Of a DNA stretch of 64,000 nucleotides, positions 52,067 through 59,745 are shown piece by piece. The notes under the pieces are model-generated. The model was given only the letters and a program-made list of their open reading frames with translations. It was not told the DNA's origin and ran no database searches. The position numbers and the translations under genes were made by a program. Source of the stretch: Thermodesulfobacteriota bacterium (GTDB lineage Bacteria > Desulfobacterota > Desulfobacteria > Desulfobacterales > Desulfosudaceae); assembly GCA_040753795.1 (NCBI GenBank), contig JBFMDX010000010.1:62001-126000 (forward strand). Reading direction: 5' to 3'. How positions within the stretch are numbered: position 1 is the first letter of the stretch; every line of letters starts with the position of its first letter.

Positions 52067-52407
52067 GCCGCCCCTCCGTTGCCGTTGTCTGAATCCGTAT
52101 TGAATTGCGTCTCATCAAACCGGGCGCCAAGGGGACCTCCCGGACGGGCCTGGATTAGCGCTTCGTAACGCTGAGATCCCAGAATTTTTTGCGATTCCTG
52201 AAGCAGTTCATCAAGGGAAGCGGGATTGCCGGCAAGGAGCTTGTTCAGGCCCCTTCGGCCCTGGTCCGTGGCGGCCGAGGCGACAAACTGCTCAACGCTG
52301 GTGATCCAGTATGACCGGAGGGCTTGGGCGGAATGCGATTCAAGCGATTCAAGGCAAGCGATATCGTGGCCCTGTTCCTGTGTGCATTCCTCGTTCGGTC
52401 CGGTCAT
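52063..52407 (-). CDS. Small helical protein, first gene of the protease/DGR cluster
   Basis: 114 residues. LRSYWITSVEQFVASAA near residue 30-46 parallels LLQSLWIESVEEAIALIA at the N-terminus of the downstream peptidase, so both carry the same small helical module, perhaps an adaptor through which they associate. The remainder is helical with an acidic, Asn/Gly-rich tail. A candidate sigma70 promoter lies about 100 bases upstream. Its frame overlaps the peptidase start. No known family recognised. Confidence 0.7.
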   Translation of the reverse strand: MTGPNEECTQEQGHDIACLESLESHSAQALRSYWITSVEQFVASAATDQGRRGLNKLLAGNPASLDELLQESQKILGSQRYEALIQARPGGPLGARFDETQFNTDSDNGNGGAA

Positions 52408-52502
52408 GGCACGTACTCTTACTGATTATCCGGGGAGGCCGTTTCAGGCAAGCCGTATCCTCGTGTCGTTAAATATACGCGATCCCCCTGATCCGCAGAC
52501 GG

Positions 52503-52531
52503 CTAATAGTAAAGGATTACAAGCTTTTCAA
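52503..52531 (-). promoter_or_regulatory. Candidate promoter of the protease/DGR cluster
   Basis: On the minus strand: TTGAAA, a 17-base spacer, TATTAG, ending about 95 bases before the start codon of the first cluster gene. The region is AT-rich relative to its neighbours. No sigma54 -24/-12 pattern was found here. Confidence 0.45.
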
Positions 52532-52583
52532 TTAGTTATACCCATAACAAAACCTTTTTTGTGTGTCAACATGATTTTTGTGC

Positions 52584-53315
52584 CTATTGCCTTGCAATTT
52601 TTGCCAATTTTTCTTTTCCCTCCTCATATTCCGGCGCATAATCCCGGTAGTATTGGATGACTTTGGGGATATAGTTTTGAGTTTCGGCGGGCAACTTGGC
52701 GTAGGGTTGATGAATGTACTTCTCTCCGGCATTATAGGCGATCAGCGCTTTGTCTAATGCCTGATATTTGGTCAGATATTTTTTTAAAAGACGGGTTCCG
52801 CAGTGAATATTTTCTTTCGGATCAAACGGATCGGTCAGGCCGTTTTCACTACCGGTGCTGTCCATGATCTGCATCAGGCCTTTGGCGCCGGCATGTGATA
52901 CAGCCGAGGGGTCAAAGCCGCTTTCCGCCCGTATGACGGCTTTAATTAAAGCCGGGTTAACCCCGTATTCTTTTGAGGCGTTTTCAATGTGTTGGTCTAT
53001 TCCTGTCCGGGGCTGTTGTGCCGATGCGATTGTTTGATCAGACGAATCATCTTCACAGTCTTTCTGGCTTTTTGAATAAAACCATTCTGGAATTGCCATG
53101 CCGGCCGTTCTTGCCTCTGCTGCCAAGGTGGCTTTTAATGATTCGGCGGCAGGCTCGTGGTTAAGCTCCTGAATCTTGGCGATCATCATCTGCTGGGTTA
53201 GAAAACGCATATAAAGCGTATCCGCATCCTCGGCAATAGCCGAGGCGGTTATTGACGACATGAGCATCCCGATGGCAAGACCCGGCCCTGCTATTCTGAA
53301 TAGCGTGTTAATCAT
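52584..53315 (-). CDS. Lytic transglycosylase (SLT domain)
   Basis: 243 residues with a signal peptide (LAIGMLMSSITASAIAEDA). The catalytic domain at ~120-235 has INPALIKAVIRAESGFDP-type SLT signatures: ALIKAVIRAESGFDPSAVS with the catalytic glutamate, GAKGLMQIM, and ALIAYNAGEKYI. It cleaves peptidoglycan in the periplasm. It is encoded at the end of an operon with ExbD- and ExbB-like genes, 12 bases after the TonB-like gene, which suggests a trans-envelope machine needing local wall opening. Confidence 0.9.
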   Translation of the reverse strand: MINTLFRIAGPGLAIGMLMSSITASAIAEDADTLYMRFLTQQMMIAKIQELNHEPAAESLKATLAAEARTAGMAIPEWFYSKSQKDCEDDSSDQTIASAQQPRTGIDQHIENASKEYGVNPALIKAVIRAESGFDPSAVSHAGAKGLMQIMDSTGSENGLTDPFDPKENIHCGTRLLKKYLTKYQALDKALIAYNAGEKYIHQPYAKLPAETQNYIPKVIQYYRDYAPEYEEGKEKLAKIARQ

Positions 53316-53327
53316 TCTTTCTCTCCT

Positions 53328-54335
53328 TTAGATAAGCACCTTCAGTCCCAGGCTAACGACTTGATTCGTTGTCCGGTTGACGGCTGTCTTAATATTCAGG
53401 CCGAGATCGTCGCCGGATATGAAATATTCTCCCCTGACAATATCGAAGCTTTCCATGCCGTAATCATTTGATTCCAGGTATTGTTTCAAACTGCCCAGAA
53501 AACCGGTTTCGATGCGGGATGGCAGCAGCACCACCAGGGCCAGATTGGGACTGTCCGGCCATTTTTCAAATGCTGTGCTCAGGATTTCGGTGACCAGTGG
53601 TTCATCCGCTATTTCACGGGGGCGGAACAGGGCCAGTTGACTGAGTTCCCCCGGTTCCTGGAACTTGAGGAAGCGGTAATGGCTGTTATAATAATGAAGT
53701 TCGACTTCCGCCAGAATACTCTGGTTCATCGTATCACCGACAAACAGATGACCGCCGATCTGCTTTATCATCTTCAGGTATTCGTCAAACCCGATGCTGC
53801 TCCAGTTGGCTTCAATGATCGGCAGCTTTTTTCCCTCTTTTTGCAGGCGGCTGCCGATGGCGCTCTGCTCCTGGTTTATACTGATAGTTTTTGGCGCCAG
53901 ATTCGCGGGCTTGGGTTGTTGTTCCATCTGCATAGCCGAATTGTTTTGGACGGCCAATTTTTTTTTGGATTGTGACACAGGCGGTTCAGGGGTGGAGGAA
54001 TGGGGCACAGGTTTAGGCATGGGAGGAGTAGAAACTGCTTTTGGAGGGACGGGTGGTTCCTGTAGCGGTGGGGCAGCCTTGATCTTGGGAGCTTTTTCGG
54101 AAACGGCGATGGCGGCAGCAAGAGCGGCCGGTAAGGTCTGTACTACCACCATTTGTTCCGGTTTGCTGGCATCTGGAGAGAGGTGAGACAGGGACGGTTT
54201 CTCTATTTTTTGCTCTGTGTTCAATATCTTATGCGCATCTTCGTTTTTATCCGGTGTGATCCGGTGCGATGTCCCGGTGAGTATATACAGGGTCACGAGA
54301 AAGGACAATACGCATACAATGGATTTGGTTTTCAT
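53328..54335 (-). CDS. TonB/TolA-like membrane-anchored protein with proline-rich spacer
   Basis: 335 residues. An N-terminal membrane anchor (SIVCVLSFLVTLYILTG), then a long proline-, lysine- and alanine-rich periplasmic spacer (~65-150; PPLQEPPVPPKAVSTPPMP), then a globular C-terminal domain of ~180 residues that is not the standard TonB domain. Its position next to ExbD/TolR and ExbB/TolQ homologues, overlapping the former by 4 bases, gives the layout of a TonB-type energy-transducing system. The target in the outer membrane or wall is unknown. Confidence 0.65.
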   Translation of the reverse strand: MKTKSIVCVLSFLVTLYILTGTSHRITPDKNEDAHKILNTEQKIEKPSLSHLSPDASKPEQMVVVQTLPAALAAAIAVSEKAPKIKAAPPLQEPPVPPKAVSTPPMPKPVPHSSTPEPPVSQSKKKLAVQNNSAMQMEQQPKPANLAPKTISINQEQSAIGSRLQKEGKKLPIIEANWSSIGFDEYLKMIKQIGGHLFVGDTMNQSILAEVELHYYNSHYRFLKFQEPGELSQLALFRPREIADEPLVTEILSTAFEKWPDSPNLALVVLLPSRIETGFLGSLKQYLESNDYGMESFDIVRGEYFISGDDLGLNIKTAVNRTTNQVVSLGLKVLI

Positions 54336-54748
54336 GGCGTTTTGGCCTTTTCGTATGTATCGTAAATAGCTTGGATTCCAGCTTGTTTGGCGGCATCCAG
54401 TATGGCGACATATTCACCATGGGAAAGGGCCTTATCAAACCGGGTGATCAGTACGGTTTTTCCTTTTTGGCGATATGTCGTCAGGGCTTGTTTCAAATGA
54501 TCGAATGATATAGGTTTGTTCTCAATATAAAGCTGGCCGCCTTTATCTGTTTTCCGCGCCGAAAGGATGACGTATTCAGGTACTCCGGCGGCCTTGTCAC
54601 CTTCAGAGTCGCCCTGGGAGAGTTGGATACGTACCAACTCGGTCTTGACGCTTTCGGTTTGAATATTGATCATCAGGACGCCCGTGGTAACGAGGAAAAC
54701 CATGAGCGACAGGGCAAAAATATCCATGCCAAGATCTTTGTTAATCAT
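54332..54748 (-). CDS. ExbD/TolR-family proton-channel subunit
   Basis: 138 residues. One N-terminal membrane helix (DIFALSLMVFLVTTGVLMINI) with the aspartate typical of ExbD/TolR at its start, then a periplasmic alpha/beta domain (GQLYIENKPISFDHLKQAL, GKTVLITRFDKALSHGEYVAILDAAKQAGI). It should pair with the ExbB/TolQ-like protein encoded just upstream, with which it overlaps by 8 bases, and use the proton gradient. Confidence 0.85.
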   Translation of the reverse strand: MINKDLGMDIFALSLMVFLVTTGVLMINIQTESVKTELVRIQLSQGDSEGDKAAGVPEYVILSARKTDKGGQLYIENKPISFDHLKQALTTYRQKGKTVLITRFDKALSHGEYVAILDAAKQAGIQAIYDTYEKAKTP

Positions 54749-55664
54749 TGATGATTTCCTTTTGTGTCATGTGCTGTTGTGTTGAGAACTTCTGCGCCAC
54801 CAGCGCGTCAAGGAGCATCTGCTCCTCAATACCCGGTTTATTGTCCGATTCCTGCGGAAAAAAGCGCCTGAAAATTTTTGAGGCAATATAGGCGGGTACG
54901 GATATAAAAATCCCTACGGCCGTGCTGCCAAAGGCGGCGGAAGACTTTTGAAGAAGCACGTTGATCATCTCCGCCTGGCTCATGTCCACAGACATGCTGC
55001 CCATGGTGGCCATCAGGGACAGCACTGTTCCCGCAAAGCCGAAGGTGCCAGCGAGATTCTGGATAATATCCAGAAGATAAAAATAGAGAGCGGATGGAGG
55101 CTTCGGATCTATTGAGATGCGCAGGACAAAATCCTTGTAAGCCAGCGATGGTCCGTTGGGAACGGCAACCATGGCTTTTTCCCAGTGGGGCTTATGAAGA
55201 CCGGATCGCTTGAATAACCTGTCGACGATTTCCCGGCGGTTGTTTGAAAACCTGGACAGCATCTGACAAAGCCTTTTTTCCGACTTAAAGGAGTTGATTC
55301 CGTTGAACTGCCCGTAATACAACTGTTGAAAATTGTCGCCAAAGCACTCCCGGGCTTTACGTAAAATCCGATCATCCGACATCCGCAATTCAGCGATCAG
55401 TTTCCAGACTGACCACAGGCACACGCAGGCCATGGGGAAGAGAGCGAATAGGGTCGGCCCGACCATGATGTAGATCCATTGCCAGGCGGCAGTGATGCCG
55501 GGAAATATCTCCGGCGGCGCATTAAATATCGATTCGCCTCCTGTCCAAAATTTGTATGCGCAAATCTCGGCAATACCGATACCGATTAAAATATATAACA
55601 TGTGGGAATAAATGCTTTCTTTGAATCGGGGCCATGAAAAACCAATTGAGTGAAATAATTTCAT
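54741..55664 (-). CDS. ExbB/TolQ/MotA-family proton-channel subunit
   Basis: 307 residues. One membrane helix near the N-terminus, another near residue 65-85 (WIYIMVGPTLFALFPMACVCLW), and a C-terminal pair in the family region: IIQNLAGTFGFAGTVLSLMATM and STAVGIFISVPAYIASKIF. The N-terminal part is larger than in ExbB (about 230-245 residues). With the ExbD-like protein it should form a proton-driven motor in the inner membrane. Confidence 0.85.
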   Translation of the reverse strand: MKLFHSIGFSWPRFKESIYSHMLYILIGIGIAEICAYKFWTGGESIFNAPPEIFPGITAAWQWIYIMVGPTLFALFPMACVCLWSVWKLIAELRMSDDRILRKARECFGDNFQQLYYGQFNGINSFKSEKRLCQMLSRFSNNRREIVDRLFKRSGLHKPHWEKAMVAVPNGPSLAYKDFVLRISIDPKPPSALYFYLLDIIQNLAGTFGFAGTVLSLMATMGSMSVDMSQAEMINVLLQKSSAAFGSTAVGIFISVPAYIASKIFRRFFPQESDNKPGIEEQMLLDALVAQKFSTQQHMTQKEIIND

Positions 55665-55675
55665 GCTTTTCTCCG

Positions 55676-56062
55676 TTATTTCTTGCTTTCAAAAAGGGGG
55701 ATGGGGGAAAAGAATTCCTGCCCGGTCATCTTTTCAATAATCAAGGCCGGCAACAATTCGAGACCGCCCTGCCTGCTTGCCCCATTACCCAGAAAGAGGT
55801 TGTTTTCCAGAAAGCTTTCGTTGTCCTTACATTTTGCCAGTATATAAATTTGGTGGCTCAAGATGATGGCCCCGGCGGGGGCCAGTTCGCTCATTGGGGC
55901 ATTATGCGCCCAGGCCTTGACCATTTTCATGGCAGCGCCGTTTTTTTCTTGGACCCATCGTTGAACCAGCGGATCGGAGTCACAATCGCAGCCGCAGAAA
56001 CCAGGAAACGATGCCATCAACATCATGACTAACCAGGTTGTGATTACGGTGATTCTTTTCAT
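55676..56062 (-). CDS. Small exported protein of unknown function
   Basis: 128 residues with a signal peptide (TTWLVMMLMASFPGFCGCDCD); a lipoprotein is possible because cysteines cluster at the cleavage region. The mature part has no recognised domain. It lies 11 bases upstream of the ExbB-like gene and belongs to the same operon. Confidence 0.65.
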   Translation of the reverse strand: MKRITVITTWLVMMLMASFPGFCGCDCDSDPLVQRWVQEKNGAAMKMVKAWAHNAPMSELAPAGAIILSHQIYILAKCKDNESFLENNLFLGNGASRQGGLELLPALIIEKMTGQEFFSPIPLFESKK

Positions 56063-56077
56063 TTTTTCACCTCGCCC

Positions 56078-57034
56078 TTAATAGTTATTGTCCGCCGGCC
56101 ATGAGTTGGGAAAGCTGGGCCGGCTTCCGAGGCTGCGGCTGGTGCCCTGGTCCGGTTGACTGACGGAGTTGCTGATGAACATTATATTTTCCCGGATATC
56201 TTCAATGTTTTCCTTAATGGGGCCAAGCGTGTTCGTCGTCATATCCCCTGCGAACTCGCTGCCGCCGGAAAAGGCGCTTTGAATCAATTCATATGAAGCA
56301 ATCTGGCTGACCAGTTGAAGGGTGGTGGCTTCTTCGGTGACAATAGCCTTCAGTATGTCGGACTCGCAGGCAATGGCGTTAAATCTTTCCGTCAGATCTT
56401 GTATCTTTAAGATGAGCTTTTTTCTGGAAAAAGAGGTATCGCTGCTGTTGTTTTTTTGCAGCAGGGAGTTATATGTCTCAATTTCCCGTGCCAGTCGGCC
56501 GGCATGTTGTAGTTCGTTTAGAATAACCGGATCTTTGATGGTGTCCTGGTATGGCGCCAGCGTTAAATAAAGATCACGGGAATTCTGCAAAACCGGTTTG
56601 GATCTGTTGATCATTTCATTTACGGCTTGTTCGTTAATTGCGCCTCCTTCCTGTTCCAGGCTGTCGAGCAATGAATAGAGAGTTGTGGCGTGGATGCTTG
56701 CATATTTGCCGGTAATCTCAAGCTCTTTGGAAATATCTTTGATATATACGGCAAGATTTTTGGCAAATTGCGCTTCCAGGTTTTTCCTGTCAAACATCGA
56801 TGTGTCCGAAGCCAAGTCCAGTATCTGCGATTTCAACTGGGCCATCTTGTTTTGAATGACTTCTCGATGCTGTTTTAACGGGGTGATTTCTTCAAGATAG
56901 CTGCCCTGGTTTTCACCCATTTCCCGAACGGTCATAAAAACCAGATCGCCGGATATTTCCATGGCCAGAGCCGAACTGGCAGTAAGGATGAGCAGTGTCA
57001 ATATCGTGATGGTATCTATTGGTTTGGTTTTCAT
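56078..57034 (-). CDS. Exported helical protein of unknown function
   Basis: 318 residues from the ATG at 57034, chosen because CGGAG lies upstream and the signal peptide (TITILTLLILTASSALA) then starts the protein; the frame is open for 37 more codons upstream, overlapping the neighbouring gene. The mature part is largely alpha-helical and possibly coiled (KMAQ..LK, EIETYNSLLQKN, LILKIQDLTERFNAIA), ending in a Ser/Pro/Asn-rich tail. It probably acts in the periplasm with the ExbB/ExbD-like system. No family recognised. Confidence 0.65.
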   Translation of the reverse strand: MKTKPIDTITILTLLILTASSALAMEISGDLVFMTVREMGENQGSYLEEITPLKQHREVIQNKMAQLKSQILDLASDTSMFDRKNLEAQFAKNLAVYIKDISKELEITGKYASIHATTLYSLLDSLEQEGGAINEQAVNEMINRSKPVLQNSRDLYLTLAPYQDTIKDPVILNELQHAGRLAREIETYNSLLQKNNSSDTSFSRKKLILKIQDLTERFNAIACESDILKAIVTEEATTLQLVSQIASYELIQSAFSGGSEFAGDMTTNTLGPIKENIEDIRENIMFISNSVSQPDQGTSRSLGSRPSFPNSWPADNNY

Positions 57035-57051
57035 GGAGTTTGTCTCCGAAT

Positions 57052-57513
57052 TTATTGGATTAGAATTTCCTGCCACACTCCGTCCTTGACAGGATAGGGC
57101 AGTGGCAGGCCCTGCATGGTTGCCGCCAGGTTCAGCAGAGTGCATTCATCGCCTGAAGGCATCTGCCGATGCCCAATTATTTTATCCAGATGATAAGCGC
57201 ATTTTACAAAATGGTCTCTTTGCGAACATCTTAAGTATGTTTTTGCAGCAGCTACCATGCAGCGCCGTTCGGCATCCTTGTTGTCGTCTTTGTGATATAA
57301 AGATGCAGCCTTCTCAAAATATTCGGCGCTTTTCTGATAAAATCCTTCCCGGTAATAGGTCAACGCGAGTTCAAAGGGCAGTTCCGGTCTGTCAGCAACC
57401 TCAACGGTTGCAGCCATGCGCGACTGGTTGTGCAGGGTGTTCCTGGGTGCGCACCCGAATAAAACGATGCATACCGCCAGAAACGATAAAATGGTCAGTG
57501 TTGCTTTTTTCAT
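57052..57513 (-). CDS. Lipoprotein with TPR-like helices
   Basis: 153 residues. A lipobox ends the signal peptide (FLAVCIVLFGCAPRN), so the mature protein begins with a lipidated cysteine. ELALTYYREGFYQKSAEYFEKAASLYH and a following helix resemble TPR repeats. It is the first gene of the envelope operon running down to the lytic transglycosylase and has GGGAGG before its ATG. Its likely role is as an outer-membrane assembly or scaffold lipoprotein. Confidence 0.7.
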   Translation of the reverse strand: MKKATLTILSFLAVCIVLFGCAPRNTLHNQSRMAATVEVADRPELPFELALTYYREGFYQKSAEYFEKAASLYHKDDNKDAERRCMVAAAKTYLRCSQRDHFVKCAYHLDKIIGHRQMPSGDECTLLNLAATMQGLPLPYPVKDGVWQEILIQ

Positions 57514-57771
57514 GGTGTCCTCCCTTTTTTAAGCACTGTAATCGTGTTACCCGGTTTGCCTATTGGGAGAGCATCCAATATGCCAGAATGATGAGTTGAT
57601 GAATTATGGAAGCCGTAACTCTTTGCAATAGAAGAAAATAAAGTTGGCGAGAATATTTGCGGGAAAAAACAATGTGGATTTTGTTAGTAGTTTCTGCCGC
57701 TGATGGTTTAACGATCTAACATCTAAAAGAATTTTAGATAGGAAGCTCTTTAAGATTTTATCTTTATCCAC

Positions 57772-58296
57772 TCACGGCAGCGTAGCCAGCCATTGAAAAA
57801 CCGGGGCCACCAGGATACGGTGAATGTCGTTGGGTATTATTTTAAAGCCGTCTCCGTTTTCAACCAATTGCACGGCCGGGATTTCCAGGGCGGCCTGAAA
57901 TTTTTTTAACGCAGCCGAGGGCTGCGTGTCGGACAGTTTGGCCTCGACCATCAGTAATGGTTTGTTCCCTTCGGCGATCAGAAAGTCGACTTCCTGCCGC
58001 TCTTTGTTTTTAATGAAATGAAGCGTGAAGTCCCCGTGCCCCAGGTCATTCCAGCAGGAAACGGCCCGGAAGAGTTCCAGCGCCACCATATTTTCGAAAC
58101 GTGCCGCCGGGTCCTTGATGCGCGGGGCATCCCACAGATAAACCTTTTTTTCTTTCTGGATGGCCCGGGAAATTTTCGCCGTCCAGGGTGAAATGGAAAA
58201 CGTCAGAAAAAAAGTTTCAAATACGGACAGCCAGGACTGAATCGAGTTATAGGAAACCTTCAGGTCTCCTGCCAGGGAGGAGGCGGAAATCGGGCT
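57772..58296 (-). pseudogene. 5'-truncated DUF4143 ATPase gene
   Basis: About 175 codons of open frame, back to a TAG at 58297-58299, encode the C-terminal part of an AAA+/DUF4143 protein: SSLAGDLKVSYNSIQSWLSVF, KKVYLWDAPRIKDPAARFENMVALELF, RQEVDFLIAEGNKPLLMVEAKLSD. The whole N-terminal ATPase domain (some 200-250 residues) is absent upstream, where AT-rich unrelated sequence begins. A 105-residue product could start at the ATG at 58089 but would lack any ATP-binding site. I regard it as a remnant. Confidence 0.75.
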
Positions 58297-58443
58297 CTAA
58301 TGAAAAATAGTCAAGATGATTTTTAATTATAATGAAATATAGTCAGATCCGGCCCCCTGGAGATTTTTCCCGATCCTGTCTCCGATTCTGACACGATTCT
58401 TACGGGAGCGGCACCCGATGACGCGGCATTTCGGTAAGAGCAG

Positions 58444-59265
58444 CTAAACGGTGACCCCGTGGCGCTGGGCCAGTTTGGTGAACATCTGGGCCAGCCCCAC
58501 GCCGATGGCAAAGGCCGAGCCGATGGAGAGATTCTCTTCAGCGCTTTTATCGAAGAAGAGGTTGAGGGTCGATTCCATGCCTTCTTCGGGAAACCAGTAG
58601 CAGATCATGATCGGCACTTTGGGCAGGGGATGAAGGACAACGGAGATATCGGATTGAAACTGCTGCTCTACCTGCCGGCCGCTGAAAAGATGAACCATGT
58701 CGTCAAACAGGTCGGGATAGACGTCGGCTACCCGCTTCATGGCATCCTCGCATCGTTTCTTAAACAGCGGGTAGCCTTCGCGGCCTTTTTTCAGTTCCCG
58801 GTAGGACAGCCATTGCCCTGTCGGCGGAACGCCTTTGCCGAACAGCACGTAATCCAGAAAAGGGCCGGCCACCCAGGGGTTAACATGGATATCGGCGTAG
58901 AGCGCCCCCTGGTTGTCGACGCCGAAATCCTTGCCCAGAATTCTGACAGTCAGTTTGCCGCCGGCGAACTGTCCGCCGGTCCGTCGGGCCGCTTCTTCCA
59001 GATCGAGACCGGCCATGGCTTTTTTCAGGTCGTCGATGGCGTTTTCCCGCTCGTCGGTCGGGGTCGCGGCCGGCGCCTGCCGGAGGCCGTGGGCTTCGGC
59101 GAACTGCCGGATGGTTTCCCGGTCCAGCCGGGGACACTCCTCCAGCCGGCGGGTGCCCTTGAAGACGCCGGCGGCAAAGGCAAAACAGGTCTTCTCGCCG
59201 CACTCACGGCAGTTGGAATGGTCCAGCAGCTTGAATATATCTAATGTAGTGGCCGGCTTGGTCAT
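58444..59265 (-). CDS. DUF3786 protein with N-terminal 4Fe-4S domain
   Basis: 273 residues from the ATG at 59265, with AAGGAG eight bases upstream. Residues ~8-45 match the iron-sulfur domain of corrinoid/CODH-type proteins: SNCRECGEKTCFAFAAGVFKG and a later cysteine in EECPRL. The remainder is DUF3786 (YADIHVNPWVAGPFLDYVLFGKG, PIMICYWFPEEGMESTLNLFFD). Such proteins are common in strict anaerobes, including sulfate reducers and acetogens, and may serve in corrinoid or C1 chemistry, but no activity is known. Divergent from the ferredoxin gene. Confidence 0.82.
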   Translation of the reverse strand: MTKPATTLDIFKLLDHSNCRECGEKTCFAFAAGVFKGTRRLEECPRLDRETIRQFAEAHGLRQAPAATPTDERENAIDDLKKAMAGLDLEEAARRTGGQFAGGKLTVRILGKDFGVDNQGALYADIHVNPWVAGPFLDYVLFGKGVPPTGQWLSYRELKKGREGYPLFKKRCEDAMKRVADVYPDLFDDMVHLFSGRQVEQQFQSDISVVLHPLPKVPIMICYWFPEEGMESTLNLFFDKSAEENLSIGSAFAIGVGLAQMFTKLAQRHGVTV

Positions 59266-59502
59266 GAAGAGCACTCCTTTATTTTGAATCTTTATGGTAC
59301 GCTTAACCTAAACAGTCGGTTCGTCCCTGTCAAGACGTCGCCCGGATTTCCGGTACCTTCGCCGCCCATATCCGTCGGCCATTTTCTGTCTGCCGGCTGG
59401 GGCGCCCCAGGTACACGTTGACTTTTTGTTTTTCCCTTACCATAATGAAATAAAAAAAAATTATTCATATCAATTTATTGTCACCGTGATCAGGCGGGCA
59501 TC

Positions 59503-59745
59503 ATGAGTCACTGGCCAATTCAAATCAACCCGGATCTGTGCGCGGGGTGCCTGCGCTGCCTGCTGGCCTGCTCCCGGCTTTATGACGGCCGGTTTTCACT
59601 GGCCGCGGCCGGACTGAAGGTGACCCTGTCCGGAACGGGATGCACGGTTGTTTTTCTGAACACCTGCGTGCAGTGCGGCGTCTGCGCCGATAATTGTTTT
59701 TACGGCGCCCTGGTCAGGCAGGGTCGGAAGGAGGGGCCGCCATGA
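59503..59745 (+). CDS. 4Fe-4S ferredoxin-type protein
   Basis: 80 residues with two cysteine groups: CAGCLRCLLACS and CVQCGVCADNC. The pattern is that of a two-cluster ferredoxin, somewhat irregular in spacing. It overlaps the aldehyde:ferredoxin oxidoreductase gene by 4 bases (ATGA), so it is probably that enzyme's electron acceptor or small subunit. Confidence 0.85.
   Translation: MSHWPIQINPDLCAGCLRCLLACSRLYDGRFSLAAAGLKVTLSGTGCTVVFLNTCVQCGVCADNCFYGALVRQGRKEGPP

Noticed and set aside
52408-52583. A sigma54 promoter before the protease/DGR cluster, expected if the adjacent activator controls it
   Set aside because: No GG-N10-GC pattern with proper flanks was found; a sigma70-like site was found instead. 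Control by the sigma54 activator therefore remains only a hypothesis.
57772-58089. A short intact gene of 105 codons
   Set aside because: The reading frame continues upstream as DUF4143 sequence to an in-frame stop with no ATPase domain, so it is better described as a truncated remnant.
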